A stretch of DNA of 64,000 nt from Flavisolibacter tropicus. GTDB lineage: Bacteria > Bacteroidota > Bacteroidia > Chitinophagales > Chitinophagaceae. The notes under the pieces were generated by a model that had not been told where the DNA came from, made no database searches, and worked only from the letters and a program-made list of their open reading frames with translations. Location: the NCBI RefSeq assembly GCF_001644645.1, contig NZ_CP011390.1:5039501-5103500 (forward strand), given 5' to 3'. Of this stretch, positions 1 through 9,908 are shown in pieces (positions within the stretch are counted from its first letter, which is position 1; each line of letters opens with the position of its first letter). The position numbers were made by a program, and so were the translations under genes.

Positions 1-163
1 CAAACATGGTAGATTTTCGTACCTCAAATATGCGACCCATATATAAGTTTCTGGTTTAAAGTTTAGTTGTAAAATGGTGTATGGCTGTTTTTTAGCTAAA
101 GGCTAATAGCTCGAGGCTCACAGCTGTACACATCAGAGGCGCAAATGTACTATTTGCAAAAGA

Positions 164-188
164 AAAACCCCGCTTGCGGCGGGGTTTT
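164..188 (-). terminator. Rho-independent terminator of the amino-acid permease gene
   Basis: A 10-bp perfect stem (AAAACCCCGC paired with GCGGGGTTTT) encloses a 5-nt loop. It lies 18 bases past the permease stop codon on the minus strand and ends in a T-run when read in that direction. The A/T ends make it usable from both sides. Confidence 0.8.
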
Positions 189-206
189 GTATTTTAAATA
201 GCAGTT

Positions 207-1745
207 TTAGCTGACTTTTTCAAAGTCTTTTGCTTTTGGCAATACATCAGAATAATTTCTGAGTTTGCTACGCTTGCGGCTGTAAGAGAAATACACCACC
301 AAACCGATGATCATCCACAAACCAGCGGCTTGTAATGTACGGGCATCGATTGCCACAATCATCAACGTACAAATAACAGCACCTAAAACAGATACTACTG
401 GTGCAGCAGGTGTTCTAAATGGTCTTTCCATATTGGGTTCTTTCTTACGAAGGATCAATACACCTAAGCTTACCAGTACGAAGGCGAACAGTGTGCCGAA
501 AGAAGTAAGATCACCAGCTACGTGTCCGGGAACAAATGCAGCAAACAAGCCTACAAACACAAACAATATCCAGTTAGCCTTGTAAGGTGTTTTGAAACGA
601 GGGTGCAGGTCGCCAAAAGCTTTTGGCAACAAACCGTCATTACTCATGGTATAGAAGATACGGCTTTGACCCATTAACATTACCAGGATTACAGAAGAGA
701 AACCAGCTAAGATCGCTACTGTTACACCAGTAGATAACCAGCTATAACCATGCATATATTGAGAAATAGCATAGGCTACAGAAGCTTCACGACCTTTTTC
801 TGGATCAACAAAATCTCTCCATGGTGATACACCTGTTAGTACGTGACCAAACAGGATATATAAAATAGTACATACTACCAGGGAACCTAAAATACCAATT
901 GGCATATCACGCTTTGGATTTTTAGCTTCCTGTGCAGCTGTTGATACAGCATCAAAACCAATAAAGGCAAAGAATACGATAGCCGCACCACCAAGTACAC
1001 CACCCCAGCCGTGTTTGAACACACCGGAATAGTTCACAATTTCTTTACCAGCATTATCCAATACAGGAGGCGTGCCTTCTGGAATCATATAAGGTGTATG
1101 ATTCTCGGGCTTGATAAACTGCCAGCCAATAACAATGAATAATATTACAATTGCTACTTTAATAAATACAATTACAGCATTTACCAAAGCGCTTTCTTGC
1201 GTACCTCTGATTAATAAAAGGGTTAACAAAAGAAGAATGACCAAGGCCGGTGCGTTAATAATTCCTTGGTGCAGCACACCAGCAGCATCAGTGAAACTTT
1301 CAAAGGGCGAGTGCGACCATTCGTACGGAACAGCCCCTCCTAATAGCTTATTTAAATATTCACTCCAGGCAATCGATACAGTAGCGGCACCTAATGCGTA
1401 TTCCATAATAAGAGCCCAACCAATGATCCAGGCTATAAGCTCACCCATGGTTACATAAGAGTAAGCATAGGCACTACCCGCAATAGGGATCATTGCGGCA
1501 AACTCGGCATAACACAAGCCGGCGAAAGCACATCCAATAGCAGCAATAATAAAGGAGAGGGTTACGGCAGGACCCGCAGCTTGACCCGCTGCAGCAGCAG
1601 TACGGACAAACAAACCAGCACCAATAATGGCACCAATACCCAGGGCCACCAGGTTGCCGGCACCCAGCGTTCGTTTCAAGCCTTTCTCGCTATCGGCAGC
1701 TTGTGCCAATATCTGATCGAGGGGCTTCTTGACAAATAAACTCAT
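207..1745 (-). CDS. APC-superfamily amino-acid permease (cationic amino-acid transporter-like)
   Basis: This 512-residue inner-membrane carrier should import amino acids by proton symport or exchange. It is hydrophobic throughout, with about 12-14 predicted membrane helices. The APC helix-1 signature GIGAIIGAGLF is at residues 36-46, and the loop GFDAVSTAAQEAKNP, typical of the YfnA/CAT branch, lies near residue 265. The length matches bacterial CAT-like permeases. The ATG start follows directly from the sequence, and the gene stands alone with its own terminator, divergent from the DAACS symporter gene. The substrate cannot be read from the sequence; cationic amino acids are an inference from family resemblance. 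Confidence 0.88.
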   Translation of the reverse strand: MSLFVKKPLDQILAQAADSEKGLKRTLGAGNLVALGIGAIIGAGLFVRTAAAAGQAAGPAVTLSFIIAAIGCAFAGLCYAEFAAMIPIAGSAYAYSYVTMGELIAWIIGWALIMEYALGAATVSIAWSEYLNKLLGGAVPYEWSHSPFESFTDAAGVLHQGIINAPALVILLLLTLLLIRGTQESALVNAVIVFIKVAIVILFIVIGWQFIKPENHTPYMIPEGTPPVLDNAGKEIVNYSGVFKHGWGGVLGGAAIVFFAFIGFDAVSTAAQEAKNPKRDMPIGILGSLVVCTILYILFGHVLTGVSPWRDFVDPEKGREASVAYAISQYMHGYSWLSTGVTVAILAGFSSVILVMLMGQSRIFYTMSNDGLLPKAFGDLHPRFKTPYKANWILFVFVGLFAAFVPGHVAGDLTSFGTLFAFVLVSLGVLILRKKEPNMERPFRTPAAPVVSVLGAVICTLMIVAIDARTLQAAGLWMIIGLVVYFSYSRKRSKLRNYSDVLPKAKDFEKVS

Positions 1746-1905
1746 AAGTGTGTTTAATTAGTGGATTCGAATAAGCTCGAAAATTAAATAATAAATCAAT
1801 ACAGGCATGTTTTCTTTTATAGTATTGATTTGAACCTATTTCAACAAAAGTTTTCATCCTGCCTTTTTTTTCCGATTTTCGGCCATCTGTTTATTAAATC
1901 GCTTT

Positions 1906-3141
1906 ATGAGAAAAGGAAACCGTCTGACGTCGTATATCATTCTGGCAATGATTTTGGGGATAATAGTGGGCTACTTTGTGCATAGGAGTGCGTCGCCAGA
2001 AACTATTGACTCGTTCTCTAAAAACATAAAACTCCTAAGTAACATCTTTATACGCCTGGTGCAAATGATTATTGCGCCGTTGGTTTTCACCACATTGGTT
2101 GTGGGCATTGCTAAACTGGGCAACCTGCAAACCGTGGGAAGAGTAGGAGGGAAAGCCATCTTGTGGTTTGTTTCAGCCTCACTTGTGTCACTATTACTGG
2201 GCTTGTTGCTGGTTAACGTTTTTCAACCCGGCCATTATATTGATCTTTCTCAAACTGATACAGCGGGCTTAAAAGACCTTATGGGTAAAACGCAAAGCTT
2301 TTCTTTAGAAAACTTCGTAACCCATGTTGTTCCACGTAGTGCTATTGAAGCCATGGCTACCAACGAGATCCTGCAGATCGTTATCTTCTCTATTTTCTTT
2401 GGCGTAGCGGCGGCTGCCATAGGCGATTATGCAAAGCCGGTTATTCATGCATTAGATATTACAGCTCATATCATCTTAAAGATGGTAAACTATGTGATGA
2501 ACTTTGCCCCTTTTGGTGTGTTTGGTGCTATCGCTGCTGTCGTAGCAGCTAAGGGGCTAGGTATCTTCCAGTTTTATATTATTTATTTCGCCTACTTCAT
2601 CTTAGGCATTGCTATTCTGTGGGTGGTTTTGCTTACTGTAGGTTTCCTGATCTTAAAAGGCCGCACAAAAGAACTGCTGCGTCGTATCGGCAGTCCATTA
2701 TTAATTGCGTTCAGTACTACTAGTAGTGAGGCTGTTTTTCCTAAACTTACAGAAGAATTAGAGCGTTTCGGTTGCCGCGATAAGATCGTATCGTTTGTAT
2801 TACCACTGGGTTATTCCTTCAACCTTGATGGTAGCATGATGTATATGACCTTTGCATCCTTAGCTATTGCACAGGCCTATGGCATTCATCTTCCTTTAGG
2901 TACGCAATTGACCATGTTATTGGTATTAATGTTGACGAGTAAAGGTATTGCTGGTGTACCGCGTGCTTCACTGGTTGTAGTATTGGCTACCTGTGCCATG
3001 TTCAATATCCCGCCAGAAGGCGTAGCCCTGATCTTACCCATTGATCATTTTTGTGACATGTTCCGTACCGCTACAAATGTGGTAGGTAATGCCTTAGCCA
3101 CCAGCGTAGTTAGTAAGTGGGAAGGGGAGTTAGAAGGTTAG
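1906..3141 (+). CDS. Dicarboxylate/amino acid:cation symporter (DAACS family)
   Basis: A 411-residue glutamate-transporter-fold carrier. The first re-entrant hairpin serine-rich motif STTSSEA is at residues 270-276. The sodium/substrate site NLDGS is at 306-310 and the second hairpin motif SKGIAGVPRAS at 345-355. In the last helix D384, R387 and N391 line up with D394, R397 and N401 of the archaeal aspartate transporter GltPh. Keeping the arginine favours an acidic substrate (aspartate, glutamate or a C4-dicarboxylate) over a neutral amino acid; that is inference. It is followed by DedA and MFS genes on the same strand, with a 99-nt gap before DedA, so operon membership is uncertain. Confidence 0.92.
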   Translation: MRKGNRLTSYIILAMILGIIVGYFVHRSASPETIDSFSKNIKLLSNIFIRLVQMIIAPLVFTTLVVGIAKLGNLQTVGRVGGKAILWFVSASLVSLLLGLLLVNVFQPGHYIDLSQTDTAGLKDLMGKTQSFSLENFVTHVVPRSAIEAMATNEILQIVIFSIFFGVAAAAIGDYAKPVIHALDITAHIILKMVNYVMNFAPFGVFGAIAAVVAAKGLGIFQFYIIYFAYFILGIAILWVVLLTVGFLILKGRTKELLRRIGSPLLIAFSTTSSEAVFPKLTEELERFGCRDKIVSFVLPLGYSFNLDGSMMYMTFASLAIAQAYGIHLPLGTQLTMLLVLMLTSKGIAGVPRASLVVVLATCAMFNIPPEGVALILPIDHFCDMFRTATNVVGNALATSVVSKWEGELEG

Positions 3142-3240
3142 TCAATGATGAATAGCGAATGGTAAATAAAAGGCTACTTTTATTCATCACTCACCGCTCA
3201 CCATTCACGAATTGAGTTGACTTAAAACTGAAAATCCGTA

Positions 3241-3942
3241 ATGCATCATTTCCTAGATATCGTCTTACTACAGGGTGGATTTATTCATCAGTTTATTGAA
3301 TGGATCATCAATAACGGGGGCTTATATATTCTGTTATTAGTGGTTTTTGCAGAAACGGGGTTGTTTGTTGGATTCTTTTTACCAGGCGATGCATTACTGT
3401 TTGCAGCTGGTATTTATTTAGACCAATTGGCTATAGAGTTCTTTGGTTTCCCTTTTTATTTTGTTTTGCTGTTGGTCATTGTTGCTTCTGTGTTAGGCAA
3501 TTTGGTGGGATACTGGTTTGGTCGAAAAACAGGTCCCTTATTATTTGAGCGCAGAGAAACATGGCTTTTCCGGAAGAAACACCTGCTACGTGCTAAAGAA
3601 TTCTATGATCGATATGGTAAGGCTACCATTTTCCTGGCGAAGTTCTTACCCATTATCCGCACGTTTGCACCCATTATTGCTGGGGTAGTAAAAATGGAGC
3701 GTTCCACTTTTATTTTATATAATGTATTAGGCTCATTGGCTTGGGTGTGCAGCATGATGTTGGGAGGTTATTACCTAGAAGGTTGGATCTTGTCAGCGTT
3801 TGGCTTTAGCCTGAAAGATCACATTGAAACTATTACTATTGGTATCATCCTTATTACAACAGTACCCGTTTTATATAAATTATTGTTTTCTAAAAAACGC
3901 ACAGTGCCTTTAGATGAAAACGATAAGAACCCTATATTGTAA
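3241..3942 (+). CDS. DedA family membrane protein (SNARE-associated/VTT domain)
   Basis: A 233-residue DedA protein. It carries the conserved ETGLFVGFFLPGDALLF segment (about residues 39-55), a glycine-rich NLVGYWFGRKTGP motif and the FLAKFLPIIRTFAPIIAG segment with the functional arginine of the family. Several membrane helices and a re-entrant loop are expected. DedA proteins are linked to lipid-carrier flipping and envelope homeostasis; the substrate here is unknown. Its stop codon overlaps the start of the following MFS gene by one base (TAATG), which indicates translational coupling. Confidence 0.9.
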   Translation: MHHFLDIVLLQGGFIHQFIEWIINNGGLYILLLVVFAETGLFVGFFLPGDALLFAAGIYLDQLAIEFFGFPFYFVLLLVIVASVLGNLVGYWFGRKTGPLLFERRETWLFRKKHLLRAKEFYDRYGKATIFLAKFLPIIRTFAPIIAGVVKMERSTFILYNVLGSLAWVCSMMLGGYYLEGWILSAFGFSLKDHIETITIGIILITTVPVLYKLLFSKKRTVPLDENDKNPIL

Positions 3943-5182
3943 TGGATAAAAAACAAGCCTCCCTCTTCAATGTGGCCGTCATAGTAGCCGCATTGGGATA
4001 CTTCGTGGATATTTATGACTTACTGCTATTCTCTATTGTTCGTGAGCCCAGTCTGGTAGCTATTGGTATCAGCAAGGCTGATACTAAAGCAATGGTCGCG
4101 GCCAGCACTCGTATCATCAACTGGCAGATGATTGGCTTGCTCATTGGGGGATTGTTTGGGGAATTATGGGCGATAAGCGCGGACGCTTGAGTGTCCTTTT
4201 TGGCTCCATCATGTTGTATTCTGTGGCTAATTTCCTAACGGGTTATGTGACTTCCGTCGATCAATATGCTTTAGCCCGCTTTATTGCTGGTATTGGCCTG
4301 GCCGGAGAATTGGGTGCTGGTATTACTTTGGTAAGTGAGTTGTTACCCAAAAATAAAAGAGGCGTAGGAACATCCCTTGTTGCGGGTATTGGTTTATTTG
4401 GAGCAGTCTTCGCTTACTTTACATATAAGTTTACTAACGATTGGAGGCTTTGTTATAAAATAGGCGGCGTACTGGGTGTTGGACTGTTGCTGTTGCGTAT
4501 AAGCGTTGCCGAGAGTGGTATGTACCAGGAAGTTAAAGATCTAAATGTAAAACGAGGCAACCTGCTGATGTTCTTTAACAACGGTACCCGTTTCCGTAAA
4601 TATATAATGGCTGTTTTGATCGGTCTCCCTACCTGGTATGTCATAGGCATCCTGGTCAATTTAAGTAACCGCTTTGCTACTGAATTGTATGGAGCCAATA
4701 ATGTAGACAGCGGACGAGCAGTAATGTTTGCATATGTAGGTATTGCGGTAGGAGATATACTCATTGGTTTTGTCAGTCAGTATTTTCAAAGCCGTAAGAA
4801 GGCACTGTACCTTTTCTATGCGTTGACTATTATTTCGGGTATCCTGTTCTTTAGTGCCTTTAATAGTAACGATGGCCGGATGTATGCCATTTGTGCTGCT
4901 CTAGGTTTCAGCACCGGCTTCTGGGCCATTTTTGTTACCATGGGTGCCGAACAGTTTGGTACAAACCTAAGGGCTACCGCAGCTACCACGATTCCTAATA
5001 TTGTTAGGGGAGGATTGTTTTTAATGAATCTCCTATTTAAGGATCTTTTTCAGGATAGTTGGGGCTGGCCGCTGCTGCGTAGTGGTGTGACCACCGGTAT
5101 CATTGTTATGGCTATTACCCTCATTGCCGCTTTCTTTACCCAGGAAACCTACGGTAAGGAACTGAATTATGTAGAGAAATAA
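3942..5182 (+). pseudogene. MFS transporter interrupted by a one-base frameshift
   Basis: Two overlapping frames together encode one major facilitator. The N-terminal part (3942-4190) has helices 1-2; the rest (from about 4151 to 5182) starts in the -1 frame. The junction is a run of five G at 4146-4150. Adding a sixth G joins them as IGGIVWGIMGDKRGRL, the classical MFS loop 2-3 motif, and gives a continuous 413-residue protein. As read, the N-terminal frame stops at 4190 just after the motif, so no full transporter is made. This could be a real inactivating or phase-variable slip, or a homopolymer sequencing error. It is coupled to dedA by a 1-nt overlap and followed by a strong terminator. 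The substrate is unknown. Confidence 0.85.
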
Positions 5183-5194
5183 CTCATAAGCTAT

Positions 5195-5236
5195 AAAAAG
5201 GAAGAGGGCTCCATGATTGGAGCCCTCTTCCTTTTT
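5195..5236 (+). terminator. Strong intrinsic terminator after the MFS gene
   Basis: A perfect 18-bp stem (AAAAAGGAAGAGGGCTCC and its complement) with a 6-nt loop ends in a T-run 13 nt after the MFS stop codon. Confidence 0.88.
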
Positions 5237-5474
5237 AAGGCCATAGCGCATTGATTATTGATCATTGATCATTGAAAATTGAGTATTGAACATTCCCTCT
5301 CTCCTTCCTCATTCCTCACTTCTTCCTTCATCCTTCCTTGTTCCTTATTCATTATTCCCTTCCTTATCAACTTGTAAATCAGTCAACTCTATTAGCTAAT
5401 TGTCACATCAGCTAATCAGCTAATTCTAATCCTTTCCATCACTTACAAACCCTGCCAATCCGCGGTCCTTTGCG
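5237..5474. repeat. Gene-free spacer of imperfect short-word repeats
   Basis: The first part repeats variants of ATTGATC/ATTGAAAATTG about six times (5248-5295). It is followed by a pyrimidine-rich stretch with TTCCTCATTCC-like words to about 5360. No coding frame or RNA fold was recognised. It resembles the other short-word arrays in this window. Confidence 0.6.
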
Positions 5475-5482
5475 TATTTTCG
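5475..5482 (+). promoter_or_regulatory. Possible -7 promoter box of the glycosyltransferase gene
   Basis: TATTTTCG resembles the Bacteroidota -7 element TAnnTTTG and ends only 4 nt before the ATG. If used, transcription would begin at or within a few bases of the start codon, giving a nearly leaderless mRNA. No clear -33 TTTG box was found, so confidence is low. Confidence 0.3.
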
Positions 5483-5486
5483 CACG

Positions 5487-6494
5487 ATGAAGTTTTTGGT
5501 GATCCGTTTTTCTTCTATCGGTGATATTGTGCTGACGACCCCGGTTGTACGCTGCTTGAAACTGCAGCGACCCGATATTGAGATTCATTACCTGATTAAA
5601 CCACAGTTTAAATCAGTAATGGCCAACAATCCCTATATCGATAAAATTCATATACTGCAGCAGGATTGGAACGCCATGATTGAAGAACTGAAAGCAGAGA
5701 AGTTTGATCAAATTATTGATTTGCATCACAACCTGCGCACCCTAAGGGTGAAAAATGCATTGAAAGTACCAAGCGAATCCTTCAATAAACTCAATATTGA
5801 AAAGTTCATCTACACCCGCCTGAAGTGGAATGTGATGCCTAAAGTGCATGTTGTAGACCGGTATATGCAAACCGTAGAACCTTTTGGCGTAAAGAACGAC
5901 GGAGCGGGCATGGATTACTTTATTGCGCCTAATGAAGAAATTACATTAAAAGATATTCCTGCATCACACCATGCAGGCTATATTGCCTTAGTTATTGGGG
6001 CAAACTACTACACTAAAAAACTACCCATATACAAGCTAAAAGAGCTGTGTACTAAAATCAATCACCCCATTATTTTAATTGGTGGGAAAGATGAAGTAGA
6101 TGAGGGGAATGAAGTAGCCTCTGTTGATCCCATAAAAGTGTATAATGCCTGTGGCAAGTTCTCTCTGAACGAAAGCGCTGATCTCGTTCGCAAGTCAAAA
6201 TTGGTGATAGGCCATGATACTGGACTTATGCACATTGCCGCAGCACTAAAAAAGCAGGTGATTGCTGTATGGGGAAGTACTACTCCTTCCTTAGGTGTAG
6301 AGCCATACTATGGTGATAATTATTTGTATCAGCACGCCAAGCCGTTCAACAACGTTAAAGTAGAAAAGCTATGGTGTCAACCCTGTACTAAGTTTGGCCG
6401 CAATAAATGCCCTCAAGGACATTTTAAATGCATGAAAAACATTTCTATCGATGTGATCGTGCAAATAGTAGACAAACGATTAGGCAGGGTATAA
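5487..6494 (+). CDS. Glycosyltransferase family 9 (ADP-heptose:LPS heptosyltransferase-like)
   Basis: A 335-residue GT-B glycosyltransferase expected to add heptose or a related sugar to lipopolysaccharide core on the cytoplasmic side of the inner membrane. The N-terminus reads VIRFSSIGDIVLTTP; D13 corresponds to the catalytic base of WaaC-type enzymes. The nucleotide-sugar half has GHDTGLMHIAAAL and WGSTTP. The C-terminal third has a cysteine cluster (WCQPC, NKCPQGHFKCMK) that is common in Bacteroidota members. It stands alone; the neighbouring genes are not LPS genes. The exact sugar and acceptor cannot be told. Confidence 0.9.
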   Translation: MKFLVIRFSSIGDIVLTTPVVRCLKLQRPDIEIHYLIKPQFKSVMANNPYIDKIHILQQDWNAMIEELKAEKFDQIIDLHHNLRTLRVKNALKVPSESFNKLNIEKFIYTRLKWNVMPKVHVVDRYMQTVEPFGVKNDGAGMDYFIAPNEEITLKDIPASHHAGYIALVIGANYYTKKLPIYKLKELCTKINHPIILIGGKDEVDEGNEVASVDPIKVYNACGKFSLNESADLVRKSKLVIGHDTGLMHIAAALKKQVIAVWGSTTPSLGVEPYYGDNYLYQHAKPFNNVKVEKLWCQPCTKFGRNKCPQGHFKCMKNISIDVIVQIVDKRLGRV

Positions 6495-6613
6495 AGTTGA
6501 ATAGGAAGAGCTTCGCACAGTGTGCGCATTCACTATTTACTTTACACCATTGGCCAATAATTAATGACTTTCCTACTGTGGACTGTTGTCTGTCGACAGT
6601 GAATTACTCTCTC

Positions 6614-9600
6614 CTATGCATCCATCTGCAAAAAGATATAAGCTTTCTTTTTGTTGGTAGTGATGTCCAACGAAGCGTTCAATGCTTCTGCTCTTTTATG
6701 CATCTCTTGCCAAGAAGGTGTTTGTGCTGTTTTATCATTGCCTTCAGTTAAACAGTCGGCCTGAAACTTTAAGGTAAGTTTACTCTTAATATACTCAAGA
6801 GAAATATGAATATGCGTGCAGCCTACTTGTTCAATCATATAGGCCAGGGCATGTTTATAGAAAAGTAAAAATTCATGTCTGCACCTCATGTCCATTACCA
6901 GCTTGTCAATATTCTTATTGCTGTTTAGTTCAATAGCAATATTGTGAGTATTCTTAAAGCCAGCTGTATATTCTTTAAGGCGCAGCAGCATCTTTTCCAT
7001 ACTATCATTCTCTGGATCCAAGGTCCAAAGAATATCTTCCATCGATTCCATCATGTCGCGGCTCTTATGGCTGATGGTATCAATGTAATCCTTGGAGCGG
7101 TCAATGTCCTTATCGGCCTTGATCTTGGCCATCGCACTCAATACATTAATGTCACTTAGCGTTACATGTATGTCCTTATGCAAGTCGGTGGCTATCTGCG
7201 AACGCATTTGTTGTACGGTACGTAACCGTTTAAGTCTCTCCCTATCTATTAGAAAAAGAATTAGCAGACCCAATAGTGTAAGTAAGGCATAGAACCAGGT
7301 TGTTTTCCAGAAAGGCGGTTTTACTACAATATTTATTGTTGCATAATCTTTACTGGAAACACCATCTTCATTCACGCTTTTTACTTCAAACACATACTGT
7401 CCAGGAGGAATATAGTTGTATTGGGCATGGTTGCCAGCATCAGCAAGAATCCAGTCAGCATCCAGGTTCTTTAAACGGTAATAGTAACGTAGTTTTTTCT
7501 GTCTGAAAAAATGCAGGTTGCTGAATTCAATATAAACAGAGGTACTATTATACCTAAGACTTACTTCTTCCTGTTGAAGCAGCGAGTCCACAGGAAGTGT
7601 CTTATTACCTAGTCGGAAAGTGGTTACCATCGGTTGGGAAGGCCGTTCTGTTTGTACCGCTTTCAAAGGATCAAATACTACTAAGTTTTGATCAGTGCCA
7701 AAAACCAGGCGACCGTCTTGAAGTGCTAAAGCTCTGTTGGGCTCAAAGTTGTCGTAAGGAATACCATCTCTACGGTCATAAGGAATAAAGATATTCTTCT
7801 CCAGGTTTACACGACATAGTCCACTGGTCATACCAAACCACAATACCCCACGCTTATCTTTTAAAATGGAAACAGCCGTATTAGAAGGTAGGCCATTGGC
7901 GGTAGTGATATGAGTTACTTTGTTATTCTTAAGGTTGATCAGGTTCACTGTACCTGCTGCTACTATCAGCGTACTGTCGTTATATTGTAAGGCGTCACAA
8001 AGCTCATTGGTCGTTAGTTCATATCCTTTGGGTGCATCTTCTACAAAGTTGCGCAGCACTACATTTTTCTTAGGATCAACCTTTAAGAGACCCGCACTAT
8101 TGGTAACAGCCCAGATCGTGCCCTGCCAATCTCTATAAAGCTTTCTGATATTGCCTGTACGGGCTACAAGTATATAGCCTTTATGCACATCGCCTTGCGC
8201 TAGTTGTTGATCCCATTTTACCAAATAGCCTCCTTGAGTGCCAAACCAAATGTTGCCATCAAGGTCTTCAATCATCTGCCGGATTGGCTCTGTTCCAAAG
8301 ATGCTGTTATTGACCCATTCTACTTTCTTAGTCTTGGGATCATAAACCATTGCATTATTGCCCTGGTTTTCAAGTGTAAACCATAGCTTACCGCTGGGTG
8401 AATGTTCATGTATATCCCAAACAGTGAAGTTTTTTTGCAATGCTTTTATAGGAGCAGGTACTTCAATAGCATTGAAGTGATTGTCAAAGTAAAAGAGTCC
8501 GCGTCCCCATGTGCCAGCCCAGATATTTCCATCTTTTGTTTGTTGTATGGACATCGATAACACACCTCTTTCTACAACAGCTTCGTCTGGGCGTATCAGG
8601 CTGAATGAATTGAACACTTGACCGTCGGGGTTGAAGAGAAAAAGCCCGTTGTCTGTAGCAATCCAGATATTATTTTCTCTATCCGCGTAGCTATAGTTAG
8701 CATAGTTGAATTTGATACTCTGCTCACCCTGGTAAGTGTTGGGTAAGGCCTGAAACCGCTGCTGTTCCGGTAACCACTGGGCAAACATATATACACCATG
8801 CGCCCATAGATTGCCAGTTTTTTGCTGCACTAAACCATGTATCTCGTAGTAGTTCAGGTTTAATTCTTTTCCTGGGTTAGAGACCGTAGCTGCTCCTGTA
8901 TTCCTGTTGTAATAATATAGAAGAGGTAATGCTACTGCATTTAGCTGGGCATAAAAACCAACAGCATTGTTTGTCAACATGACTACGTTAAGTATACCTG
9001 TTTCATTTTCAAAGCGCTTGATAACCGGATCTTGTTCTGTATTATGTCCTCTGTAACTAAGAAGTTTTGAAGCCGGATTGTATACTACTAGGCCCGAGTC
9101 GGTAGCAATCCAGTATCGGTGTGTCTGCCCATCCCAGGTAATGCGGTTGTGTTTCCAACTAGCAGGTAATTGTATCACGTTATGCTCTACTACAAACTGG
9201 TCGGTTTTTTCATCAAAGCGATAGATATTGCCTTTCTCTTCATAGAGGTATAACCTGCCGTCTGCTGCTTCCAAAAAGTGCTTATACAAGTAGGTTTTTT
9301 CTTTTCGCTTTAGTTGAATCGGAACGTCATTATACACAAACCGCGATGTATTAAAAATGCCAACTGTATTGTTATGACCAATCAGCCACAGACGTTTATG
9401 GCTATCAAAGTAAAGTCCTCTTAAATTATTGGTAGGAATGGATGTGTTATCATCAGGTATGGCTTTGAAGTTTAAAAACTTGTTGCCATCAAAACGTTGT
9501 AGCCCATTAATGGTACTAAACCACATGTAGCCCTTGTCATCTTGTAAGATGCTGGTAACAATATTAGAAGCCAGCCCGTTTGAGGTAGAAAAATTGGTAA

Positions 9601-9733
9601 ATACGTATTCCTTACGTTGTTGTGCCAAAGCAACAATAGCAAAAAATAAAAAGTATGTTGCAATGACAACGGTTCTCAAGTTAGTTCGTTTTTGCTTTTT
9701 ATAGGAGGTCCTATGGAGTAGGGTGGTATACAA
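6614..9733 (-). CDS. Periplasmic propeller sensor with HisKA_3-like helix pair and degenerate ATPase domain (copy A)
   Basis: A 1039-residue sensor. A signal segment is followed by repeated beta-propeller motifs (DKGYMWFSTINGLQRF and WIATDNGLFLF types, about residues 40-700). Next come a Y_Y_Y domain (about 720-800), a membrane helix (about 812-830) and a dimerisation helix pair with H852 in TDLHKDIHVTL. The ATP-binding part is abnormal. The N-box position reads YKHALAYMIEQ instead of an E..N..KH pattern, no DxGxG motif is present, and the GLxNM loop is replaced by WQEMHKRAEAL. Kinase activity is therefore doubtful. The start is TTG: the first in-frame ATG (residue 68) would remove the signal segment. 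It lies downstream of a close paralogue, 175 nt away, with no response regulator nearby. Confidence 0.9.
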   Translation of the reverse strand: MYTTLLHRTSYKKQKRTNLRTVVIATYFLFFAIVALAQQRKEYVFTNFSTSNGLASNIVTSILQDDKGYMWFSTINGLQRFDGNKFLNFKAIPDDNTSIPTNNLRGLYFDSHKRLWLIGHNNTVGIFNTSRFVYNDVPIQLKRKEKTYLYKHFLEAADGRLYLYEEKGNIYRFDEKTDQFVVEHNVIQLPASWKHNRITWDGQTHRYWIATDSGLVVYNPASKLLSYRGHNTEQDPVIKRFENETGILNVVMLTNNAVGFYAQLNAVALPLLYYYNRNTGAATVSNPGKELNLNYYEIHGLVQQKTGNLWAHGVYMFAQWLPEQQRFQALPNTYQGEQSIKFNYANYSYADRENNIWIATDNGLFLFNPDGQVFNSFSLIRPDEAVVERGVLSMSIQQTKDGNIWAGTWGRGLFYFDNHFNAIEVPAPIKALQKNFTVWDIHEHSPSGKLWFTLENQGNNAMVYDPKTKKVEWVNNSIFGTEPIRQMIEDLDGNIWFGTQGGYLVKWDQQLAQGDVHKGYILVARTGNIRKLYRDWQGTIWAVTNSAGLLKVDPKKNVVLRNFVEDAPKGYELTTNELCDALQYNDSTLIVAAGTVNLINLKNNKVTHITTANGLPSNTAVSILKDKRGVLWFGMTSGLCRVNLEKNIFIPYDRRDGIPYDNFEPNRALALQDGRLVFGTDQNLVVFDPLKAVQTERPSQPMVTTFRLGNKTLPVDSLLQQEEVSLRYNSTSVYIEFSNLHFFRQKKLRYYYRLKNLDADWILADAGNHAQYNYIPPGQYVFEVKSVNEDGVSSKDYATINIVVKPPFWKTTWFYALLTLLGLLILFLIDRERLKRLRTVQQMRSQIATDLHKDIHVTLSDINVLSAMAKIKADKDIDRSKDYIDTISHKSRDMMESMEDILWTLDPENDSMEKMLLRLKEYTAGFKNTHNIAIELNSNKNIDKLVMDMRCRHEFLLFYKHALAYMIEQVGCTHIHISLEYIKSKLTLKFQADCLTEGNDKTAQTPSWQEMHKRAEALNASLDITTNKKKAYIFLQMDA

Positions 9734-9908
9734 AGTAATGGCAAGGCCGTAATTAATTGGCAGTTAAAATAAGAAAATCTGGCCTATTCAAGGATGAAAT
9801 GGCTTATTCCGGACTTAAAAGACCTCAAAAAAGATATGGAATGAATAAATAAAAAAAGCGAAGCGCCTTGACCAGTAAATGCTTTTTATTCTGTAAAAAG
9901 AGGAGTTG

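Noticed and set aside
4130..4190. Programmed -1 frameshift in the MFS gene
   Set aside because: The short G-run lacks the usual slippery heptamer and downstream pseudoknot, and a single-base indel explains it more simply.
6428..6751. A 107-residue frame overlapping the glycosyltransferase end and the sensor end
   Set aside because: It overlaps two certain genes, has no start signal and no domain.
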